64,000 nt of DNA from Allomyces macrogynus ATCC 38327 (taxonomy: Eukaryota; Blastocladiomycota; Blastocladiomycetes; Blastocladiales; Blastocladiaceae), in contig GG745344.1 of NCBI GenBank assembly GCA_000151295.1, positions 174,229-238,228 of the forward strand, written 5' to 3'. This document shows positions 56,398 through 64,000 of the stretch, one piece after another. The translations under genes were made by a program, and so were the position numbers. The notes under the pieces are model-generated. The model had not been told where the DNA came from. It saw only the letters and a list, made by a program, of their open reading frames with translations, and made no database searches. Position 1 is the stretch's first letter. Each line of letters begins with the position of its first letter.

Positions 56398-58087
56398 ATG
56401 ACCCGCCCACGATCAATCAGCACGAGGCAATGCCAGCCCGCAACGTCAACTTCGCCGCTGGCTGCGCCCCGCTCTCTCACCGCTGGTGCCGCTGCCGCAC
56501 TGCTCGCCACTGCCGCCGTGCTGGTCCTGCTCCCGCTGGCTGCGCATGCACGCCCGCTCATCAACGCGCCCATTGTGTCGTCGACGGGCGCCATTACCAC
56601 GGCGCACCCTTCCGACCCGCGCGCGCTACGCTATCTCAACGACGTGTCGGTCGGGTCGGCTTTTCAAATCAAGTTTACGTGCGATGCGACCGACCAGGCC
56701 TTTTGCCGCAACGCCGAATCCGCCTTGCAGCGTGCCGCGCAGCGCATCGCGTCGGTCTTCAAGTTCCGCCGCACCATGACCGTCTCGGTTGCCATGTTTT
56801 TGCCCTGCGAAACGTCGACGCCTGACCCAGAATCGTGCGACGAGTACTCGACGCTCGGGTTTGCGCTGCCCACGACGCGCATTCCCGTCATTCACAAGGA
56901 CGACGGCGTCACTTACATGTACCCGACGTCGTTGCTCAAGCAGCTCGACCTCGCAGGCGTTGCCGAGGGCCAGGTGCCGTGGCCCGAACACGACATTCTC
57001 GCGCGCTTCAACTCGCTGCGCAACTGGTGGTTCTCCACGTCGGGCACCAACATGAACTCGACGCAACGCGACTTGGAATTTGTCGCGACGCACGAGCTCT
57101 ACCACGGCCTCGGGTTTGGCGACGATTTGGGTGCGTTGACCACTTCTTGCTCCAGCAAAGGCTGCTTCTAGACTCGCTGCCTGCCGCTGCAATCCCATTA
57201 TCTTGACCGCATTTGCTCACCTCCCCCCCTTGCCGAATCTAGCCATGTCCAACCAGTTTGACCAAAAGTCGCCTGAGCTGCTGCCCTACTACAACAGCTT
57301 TGCGCCCGAAACGCAGCCGCCGCCCTCGGCCACGGTCAACACCATGCCCTACAACGGCAACGTCTTCTTCCGGTTCGCTGAGCCCTCGATTTGGAACCGG
57401 TTCACCTACCTTGCCGACCGGCCCGTGCTCGACTACTACAAGGTGCTCAACGACACGTTCAACGCCCTCGTCCAGGCCAAGTCCCCGGCTTTGCAAACCG
57501 TGAACGTGGCCGAGACCAAGGCGGTCGCCTACTCGCCCGCAAGCGTCATTTCGGCCCTGCAGCGCAACGAAAAAGCCGGGACTATCATGGAAGCCCTGCA
57601 CGCCTACGGCACGACCGCCAACAAGCTCGTGTTCAAGACGGGCGCGTGGCCCTCTGGAACGACGCTCACGTCCAACCTCGTACTCGAGTCGTCGCTCGAC
57701 CCGTTCATGGACGGGTCCTCGCTCGCACACACGACCATCACCGCCAACGTGACGAGTGAGTTCCTCATGGTCTATGCGACCGCCGTGCGGTCGTTCAAGA
57801 CGGCCATTGACGCGACCAAGGCCCCCGTGTCTGGGATCGGGCCCATCACCAAGGACGTGCTGCTGGCCATGGGGTACACGTCGGCCGACGCCCAGGGGTT
57901 CACGTCGCGCAAGGACGTGGCCGATATTGATCCGCGCGCGTTGCGCGCGCCGGGCACCTCGTCGACGGGCGACGGGACCAACTCGACGATGACCAAAAAG
58001 TCGGCGGCTGCTGCTACGGTGATGGGAACTCCGGTAATGAGCGCCGTGGGCGCGCTCGCGGCGGCGCTTGCGGCGGCTTGGATTTAG
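56398..58087 (+). CDS. Secreted, GPI-type metzincin-like metalloprotease
   Basis: Two exons, 56398-57130 and 57243-58087, give 525 residues. A hydrophobic segment at about residues 29-50 (AAALLATAAVLVLLPLAAHA) acts as a signal peptide. The zinc site is THELYHGLGFGDD near residue 238, which fits HExxHxxGxxD, the metzincin pattern with Asp as third ligand. The intron falls directly after this motif. The C-terminus has a Thr/Ser/Gly linker (TSSTGDGTNSTM) and a final hydrophobic run (VMSAVGALAAALAAAWI) without charged residues, as in GPI-anchored proteins. Several Cys pairs lie before the active site (FTCDATDQAFC, LPCETSTPDPESC). It probably works at the cell surface or wall; substrates are unknown. 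Confidence 0.75.
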
Positions 58088-59321
58088 ATTTGCGCTTGCC
58101 GTTTTTCCGTCTTCCCTTCTTTCCTTCCCTTGCCGCGCATCCTATTGAGCAGGAGGGGCCCGTTCTTGTTCGGTTTTCTCATTTTTTTTTCTCATTGTTT
58201 TTGGCAGCACCCGTTTGATCTCGCTTGCACCAGTCCAGACATGATTCCACTGGCGGCGCTCTTCGCAACCACCTTGTCACTCCGCTCTCTTTGCGCTGTC
58301 GTTCTTGTCCACCGTGTATATTGACACGTTTCGATTGTCTTTTTCGCGTCTATTTCACGTCGTCGTTGGCCTCGTTCATGCAAGGTCCATTCTCTGAAGG
58401 AGCACTAGAGCATCGCCAAGCAGCAAAATTGACCAAGCAATATGTATTGGCGTCTTGCTGCAAATACTCTCCACCCATTTGCGCGGCACCGTCGTTGGTG
58501 GTGCCACTGCTGCGGATGTGACGCCGTGACCATCCATCCGTTCATGACCGCTGAAAGGACGCGGCCTGGGTGGACGAGCGCTCGTTCGGGCACCCAAAGT
58601 CCTCGAGCGGCCATGCCATCGAACATTCATGCCAGAGCCCGTGCTGAGCCAAAACCCGAGACCAGAGCATTAAAAACGCCTCGTGGGCGTCCGCAGCGTT
58701 GCAACCGCCGAACCGTTCATGAGCCAATTTATGTTCTGGCATTTCGGTTGCACGACACCGCATTTTACCGGGTGGAGGAGAACCATACATGGGTGTTGCA
58801 TTGGAAGAATTGTTGGCGAATCCATGACGGCGAGGCAAAATAGTATTTACGCCGTGCGCAACGGACGATGCGCCACTTCATGGTCGGTTGGTTGTTCATG
58901 GTTTGCAGCGTGTGGCGGAGCGCGTGTGCCGCTGATCGATCTGTGATCTGGACAGTCTGGACCATTTCCGCTGCAATGCCTCCTCCTTGACCGTGCCGTC
59001 CATGAACGAGGTGCGCCGTGGCCACCATCGTCCGCAGCAGGTGTGGCGCGTGCGCGACGCGTCCGACACGCGCTCTACCCATTCGAGGACCGAACCTGCG
59101 CGACAGACGCGCTCAACTCCGACACGCTCGCGCCGCGCGCGCGGCCACCAAATCCACGCTATAAATTGCAGCGTCGCCCGCAACCATTCCGAATCATCAC
59201 CACCCACCTTCTGCACCCGAATCCGCTCCGTGCTGGCCACGCGACCGGTCTCACCAACTCTCACGGCCAAGTACGCTCGACGCGCGGCCCATCACCACCA
59301 ACACCAAGCACTCCATCAACC
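58088..59321. other. Intergenic region
   Basis: No gene is supported between the protease gene and the His/Gly-rich gene. A TATA box lies near its right end. Confidence 0.5.
59160..59166 (+). promoter_or_regulatory. TATA box of the His/Gly-rich gene
   Basis: TATAAAT stands alone in very GC-rich sequence, 156 bases upstream of the ATG at 59322. It is one of the clearest core-promoter elements in the window and suggests a strongly regulated gene. Confidence 0.55.
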
Positions 59322-60704
59322 ATGACGTTCTCGACGACGTGCCTGCCGACGCCCCCGCCCGCGTGCCCTCCGGCCGGCGGCTCGCACCATGGCGGCAACA
59401 GCGGCTCGCATAACGGCGGCTCGCATAACGGTGGCTCGACCCACCACGGCGGCCGCAACGATCACGACGGCGGGTATAACGGTGGCGCGCATCACGGCGG
59501 TTCGAACGGCGGCCAGCACGGCGGCCAGCACGGTGGCTCGCACAATGGCGGCTCGAATGGCGGCAAGCATGATCGCGATGGCGGTTGCGCTCCTGGCGGC
59601 GGCCACAACAACGATGGCGGCGCGCATCACGGCGGGTCGAACGGCGGCCAGCATCACGGCGGTAACCAAGGCGGATCACATCACGGCGGTCGCAATGACC
59701 ACGACGGAGGGTACAATGGTGGCTCGCATCACGGCGGCTCGAACGGCGGCCAGCACGGCGGTAACCATGGTGGCTCGAACGGTGGGTCGCATAATGGCGG
59801 GTCGAACGGAGGCGGCAAGCATGACCGCGACGGCGGCTGTGCTCCTGGCGGTGGCGACCACCATTCGGGCGGCGGCGCGCATCCGGCGCCCACGCACCCG
59901 CCGACCAACGGCGACCATTCGGGCGGCGCGTACCCGGTTCCTGTCCCCACACCTACCCCCGCTCCGGCGCCGCCGACCAATGGCGGCTCGCATAACGGCG
60001 GGTCGAATGGCGGGTCGAACGGCGGCAAGCACGACCGTGATGGCGGCTGCGCGCCCGGCTCTGGCGACCATTCGGGCGGCGCGCACCCGACGCCCGCGCC
60101 CACGCACCCGGCACCCGCGCCGACGCATCCCCCAACGAACGGTGACCACTCGGGCGGCGCGCACCCGGTGCCCATCCCCACCCCCACCCCTGCGCCGGCG
60201 CCGCCGACCAACGGTGGTTCGCACAACGGCGGGTCGAACGGCGGCAAGCACGACCGTGACGGCGGTTGCGCGCCGGGCTCTGGCGACCACTCCGGCGGCG
60301 CGCACCCGGCCCCGTCGACGACCAACCACGGTGGCGACTGCCATGCCGGCGGCAGCGGCGACTGGGCGTGGCAGGGCCAGTGGCAAGGGCAGTGGGAGGG
60401 CCAATGGCAAGGTCAATGGGGTTCGCACCACCAGGGCCAGTGGCAGCACCAGGACATGCACCTCGGCGGTGGTCAATTCGACTGCACGTCTGGTCTTCAC
60501 GGTGGCGGCGCGCAGTACGGCAGTGGCGACGTGATGTGGCACACGATGGGCGGCGCCGACGCGTCGGCCTCGTTTGGCGCGGGCGTGTCCGTGGGTGGAA
60601 AGGCGCAGGTGGACGAGTTCCAGGGCGCTTGGACGGGTGCGCATGCGCAGGCGGATGTGCACGCGATGGGCGACGCGTTTGCGAATATGTCGTTTGCGTA
60701 CTAG
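59322..60704 (+). CDS. Histidine/glycine-rich repeat protein
   Basis: A single exon of 460 residues is built almost entirely of short repeats: GGSHNGGSNGG and GGSHHGG units, four larger blocks with GGKHDRDGGCAPG, two Pro-rich spacers (PVPTPTPAPAPPTNGGSHNG) and a Trp/Gln stretch (WQGQWQGQWEGQWQGQWG). The last ~70 residues are a non-repetitive domain (SFGAGVSVGGKAQVDEFQGA, ending FANMSFAY). There is no signal peptide or membrane helix. Each large block carries one Cys and several His and Asp, so metal binding or cross-linking is possible but unproven. Antisense frames here are also long because of the repeat, but only this strand has an ATG after a TATA box and a unique C-terminal domain. No family is recognised. 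Confidence 0.7.
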   Translation: MTFSTTCLPTPPPACPPAGGSHHGGNSGSHNGGSHNGGSTHHGGRNDHDGGYNGGAHHGGSNGGQHGGQHGGSHNGGSNGGKHDRDGGCAPGGGHNNDGGAHHGGSNGGQHHGGNQGGSHHGGRNDHDGGYNGGSHHGGSNGGQHGGNHGGSNGGSHNGGSNGGGKHDRDGGCAPGGGDHHSGGGAHPAPTHPPTNGDHSGGAYPVPVPTPTPAPAPPTNGGSHNGGSNGGSNGGKHDRDGGCAPGSGDHSGGAHPTPAPTHPAPAPTHPPTNGDHSGGAHPVPIPTPTPAPAPPTNGGSHNGGSNGGKHDRDGGCAPGSGDHSGGAHPAPSTTNHGGDCHAGGSGDWAWQGQWQGQWEGQWQGQWGSHHQGQWQHQDMHLGGGQFDCTSGLHGGGAQYGSGDVMWHTMGGADASASFGAGVSVGGKAQVDEFQGAWTGAHAQADVHAMGDAFANMSFAY

Positions 60705-60919
60705 GCGGGTTGAAATGTGGGAAATGTGGATGGAGCGCCAGTGTCTCCGTTTGAGATGGCTCGGCGCTTGTAAATGTGGAAAGATTGTTGGGAGCGCGGC
60801 GCACCGGCTGAGCGATCGCGAGCTCGATTTCTCCTGGTCGGTGTCCTTGTATCTATTGCTTGTAACGCTTCGTGGTGATGATGCATGAATTGGTAAATGT
60901 TTGAAATGAAGAAATCGCA

Positions 60920-61674
60920 AAATGTTTACTGGGCTTTTCCTCTGATTTCCAACGTTGTTGACTTGGCCTTTTTCCAATACGTTCGCTCTCTTGTTTCCCT
61001 TGGTGCATATAGGCTGAGTGGAAATGGTGAATCGCGGTTGAATGTTGCGCACGAGCACAGCCTCCATCTCCTTGGTGCTGCGCGTCCACTTGTCGACGCG
61101 CCGGGCGCGAGCGTGTACCACACCTTGGAGTTGCCCGAGTAGTTGGAGACCTGCACGTCGATCGGCACGTCGGTCTGGTTGTGCACCTGGATCATGTTCT
61201 GCTCCTCAAATGGCATGATCACGAGCTGCTCGGGCCCAGCAAACTCGACCTTGGACCGGGTGTAGCCAAAACCGCGTCGCGCTTGCTGCCGTCGTACTGC
61301 ACAATCACCATTTGCGCCTCGTCGCGCGTCCACTTGGACTGCTTGCCGGGTTTGGCCCAGTTCGACTCGCCGTTCGGGTTGTTGAAGTTCATGTACGGCT
61401 TGACGTGCACCGAAATCGGCCGCGGCGTCTTGTTCTCGACGACGATCGTGTTTCCGGTCTGCTCATTGGGCAAGTCCAAAAACGCATCGGACATGAACGG
61501 CATGCCCGACTGCACGCGCACCTGGATGCCCTGCGATGCGGCGGCAGCTTGCAAACTCAATAATTTCTGATATATGGCCTGTGCGTTGGCGATAGGTGCG
61601 GATGTGGCCTTGGTGGTGCCGGCGGGTGCGGCCTTGGTGTCGTGGGTGCCAGTTGCCAGGTGGTCTGTGTACAT
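60920..61674 (-). pseudogene. Two-repeat beta-domain gene with two one-base lesions
   Basis: From the ATG at 61674 the frame gives an N-terminal helix-like region, then repeat 1 (VVENKTPRPISVHV and NWAKPGKQSKWTRDEAQMVI). The frame breaks at about 61255, where PG must change frame to continue SKVEFAGPEQLVIMPFEE. Repeat 2 follows (IQVHNQTDVPIDVQVSNYSG, WYTLAPGAS). At about 61100 a second one-base loss is needed to continue DKWTRSTKEMEAVLVRN. Both breaks are explained by the loss of one G from a GG pair. After LVRN the similarity ends and AT-rich convergent intergenic DNA begins. The gene is closely related to the fragment in the two arms and more distantly to the 51-52 kb gene. It may be a pseudogene or an intact gene with sequencing errors. 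Confidence 0.7.
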
Positions 61675-61876
61675 GGCGCGAGTGACCGTGAAAGTGATCG
61701 CGCTTGCAGGCGCGCGCTAAGCGTGCCGCGCCGCGGGCAGCTCCATCCTCTCCGCCGCGGAAACTCAGGAGAGAGTGTCGACAGCCGGCTGCGGGGAGCC
61801 AACCAAACAGATACGGCCCGAAGTAAATATCAAGCAGGAGCACGCAAAACTGGCGATATCATTTCCCCGCTCTACC

Positions 61877-63999
61877 TTACATGACCACACACGGGTTCTC
61901 CCCCTTCTTGGGTTTATACTCTTTCGCCTGCATCTTCATCGCCATCACAAAATCCGCCTGGTCGCGTATGTTCGGCGCTGACGCGCGCCGCCCGCCCGGT
62001 GGGCCCATTTGCGACTCTAACGAGTCGGTATCGGCCGCCAAGGCAGCGGCCAATTCCACGGGTACCGCATCGGTCCCCGTCACGTCCGCCGGCGGGACCG
62101 GATCAAACTGCCGCAGCTCGTAGAAGAGCATGTATGCGTTCTTGCTGATTTCGTCCATGAATTGCCGCGTGATCGCGGCGGTTGACGTGAACGATTGCAC
62201 CTTCGCGCCCGCCGCACCGAGTCCGTCGAACCGCAGCCAGGTGGGTGACCGGTCAGTCGCCACGTCCGCGGCGGTCGCGGACGCAGGGGACCCAAACAGC
62301 ATCGCGTGCGGTGTCGGCGGCGGCGCATGGTGGTGATGATGGTGGTGAATGTGCGTTGTCGCTCGCAAATACCGCGCCGGATCCCCCGCCACTGACGGCG
62401 CGCCCGGTGCCGTCAGTGCCCTCGTCAGCGGAATGCCCAGCGGCGGCGGAACGAGGAGCGCCGGGGGCGGTGCGTGCCGCGCGTGCGTGGGGGCAGCCTT
62501 CGAGTACGGCGGCGGCGCCGCGGGCGCCGAGTGCGGCGGTGGTGGGGACCGCGACCGGTCGTGCGCGCGCACCGTGTGCATATGGTCTGGCATCGGCGGG
62601 TCCTTGGTGGGCCTCGTGTCGTCGGACGGGACTGACGCCCATTCGGCACTGTGCGCGCCAGGGTTCGCGAGCGCTGCGTCGAGTGCCGCGTCAACAGCGG
62701 CGGCGGCCGCAGCGAGAGCTTCTTTTTCCTCGGCGGCGGAGGGGAACTCGGCGGTGGCGGCAGAGGACGGGCGGGGGGTGGCCGGTTCGGTGCCAGTCGA
62801 ATAGGCGCGTTCGAGTTGCGACAGGAGACGTTGCAGCGAGGCCATGCGCGATGGGCCGCCGTTCACGTACGAGATGAAGTGGCCCGACGTCGGCGAGTCG
62901 CCGAGGTGACAGATGACGGCTTGCAGGACGAGCGCGAACGTCGGGCGAGTGATATCGAGCGCCGACGTACTACTGGTTGCAGTGAACTGGTCAAAGTTGA
63001 TTTCCACGGGGATAAGAACGCGTCGTTGGATGCGTTTCGGCGTGCCGGCCTTGCCTGTGGTCGTATCCTTGACGTAGTACCGCTTCAACACGAGCGGGAC
63101 CATGATCGGCACGGCGTGGTCGGGCACCGTCGAGTGCTCGCCTACCGGAGCGCATGCCCTGGTCAGAACGTGCCCGTGGCGAACGCAATCGTGGCGCCAC
63201 CACACAACAACGCACCCATTTCATTCTCACCCGCGAGAAACGGCAGTAGCCGCATCATCGACCACCCATCCACGAGCATCCCGTCGCGGTCGGTCTCGGC
63301 GGACGACGTGCTCACGACCGCGTCCGGCTGGACCAGCGCCCTGCCGTCGCGCTCGAGCTCCTTGCGCAGCTTGGCCGACATGGGCGGCGCCGGTACCTGC
63401 CGCCGGATATGCGTAACCTTGTTATCGAAAAAATAATCGGCCAAGAGCTTTTCCAATGCGATCGGCTGTTTCGCCTTGGGGTCTGGAATCCCGAGCTGCA
63501 ACGCGCGCTCCGTGCACACCTTCACGTCGTCGTGCGCGTCGTGCGTGCCGCCGTGGTAGATGCGCTGCCAGAGTGGCAAAAAGGGTGCGCGGAACGTGCT
63601 CGTCAGCAGCAAAAACAGCTCTGACACGTCCTCCTGCTTGTTGGTCTGGCCCGAGTTGGCGCCGTCGAGCGACCATAGGTGTTTGATGGCCGCTTCGAGC
63701 GCGGCCATTTCCGGTTTCGTGATGAGATGACCCTTGCGCAGCCGGTTGATGACGAGCGTGAGCCGCACTTGCACGGCGCGCATGTGCTTGTACCGGTCGG
63801 TCTGCTCAATCGGCGTCGCTGGTCCTGGTGCCGTCCCCGACGTCCTGGACGACGTGGCCGACACGTCGTTCTCCTCCGCTGCAGCCGCGGCCAGCGTCAC
63901 GGCCAAGTCCTGCGTAAGCAACGCGTCCATGGCCGTCGACCTCGCAAACAGCGCAAAGACCAGACTGTCGATATAGCACGAGTTGCCCGCATTCTCCAT
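61877..63999 (-). CDS. Ubiquitin-specific protease with C-terminal CaaX box (5' end outside window)
   Basis: Two exons are visible, 63999-63216 and 63141-61877, totalling 682 residues. The Cys box MENAGNSCYIDSLVFALF stands at the window edge. Since USPs usually have a few residues before it, the Met may be internal and the true start lies beyond 64000. The His box is VICHLGDSPTSGHFISYV, and NAYMLFYELRQFDP gives the last core strand. Between these lies a ~200-residue disordered, His- and Pro-rich insert. The 74-nt intron (GTGCGT...GGTAG) joins GENEMG to GEHSTVPDHA. The enzyme removes ubiquitin from proteins. It ends KKGENPCVVM, a CaaX motif of the farnesyl type, preceded by a basic cluster, so it is probably lipid-anchored to membranes. 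Confidence 0.9.
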
Positions 64000-64000
64000 G

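Noticed and set aside
60311..60704. Antisense frames through the His/Gly-rich gene as a His/Arg-rich protein
   Set aside because: They exist only because the repeat is open in all frames; there is no start context or unique domain.

Overview
The window is nuclear DNA from a GC-rich eukaryote, most likely a zoosporic (flagellated) early-diverging fungus of the chytrid or blastocladiomycete kind. The sequence shows many short spliceosomal introns (about 50-140 nt, donors usually GTRYGT, acceptors YAG). Its gene set is fungal in flavour: alternative oxidase, two PhoD-type phosphatases, a Vps36 with NZF fingers and a 107-residue eL33. It also carries WDR78/IC138, an intermediate chain of the I1/f inner-arm dynein, which only species with motile flagella need. 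The organism assignment is inference.

Layout. Bases 1-5765 and 24677-30899 are two arms of a large inverted duplication separated by about 19 kb. Each arm holds the 3' part of a plasma-membrane Ca2+-ATPase gene, simple repeats, a complete ARF/ARL GTPase gene, a broken fragment of a beta-repeat protein gene, and a GC-poor block with transposon-like ORFs. The inner boundary lies in the last exon of the dynein gene: the left side has the whole gene and the right arm has only its last ~38 codons. The right-hand Ca2+-ATPase is otherwise nearly complete (29201-33835). Its last exon is interrupted by a ~430-base insertion that contains a 100-N scaffold gap and is flanked by an 8-bp direct repeat.

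Between the arms lie IC138 (minus), a two-repeat protein of unknown function (minus), a decayed hAT-type transposon, a carnitine acyltransferase with one frameshift (plus), a single-pass membrane protein (minus), VPS36 of ESCRT-II (plus), ribosomal protein eL33 (minus) and another GC-poor transposon-like block. Outside the right arm, 33.9-37.6 kb is repeat-rich and gene-poor. Then follow a zinc-ribbon/low-complexity protein (minus), an alpha/beta hydrolase (plus), a Pro/His-rich protein (plus), a 135-N gap, alternative oxidase (plus), a tandem PhoD pair whose second member has lost metal ligands (plus), a four-repeat beta-domain gene with two in-frame TAG codons (minus), a RasGEF (minus), a secreted GPI-type metzincin-like protease (plus), a His/Gly-rich repeat protein (plus), a frameshifted relative of the beta-repeat gene (minus) and a ubiquitin-specific protease ending in a CaaX box (minus, cut by the window edge).

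The most novel-looking element is a ~75-residue Trp-containing repeat domain. It occurs at three independent loci (51-52 kb, 61 kb, and the fragment carried in both arms), and every copy shows at least one lesion. Most genes are unrelated housekeeping or signalling genes. No operon-like functional cluster is evident apart from the PhoD tandem pair and the repeat-domain gene beside it.
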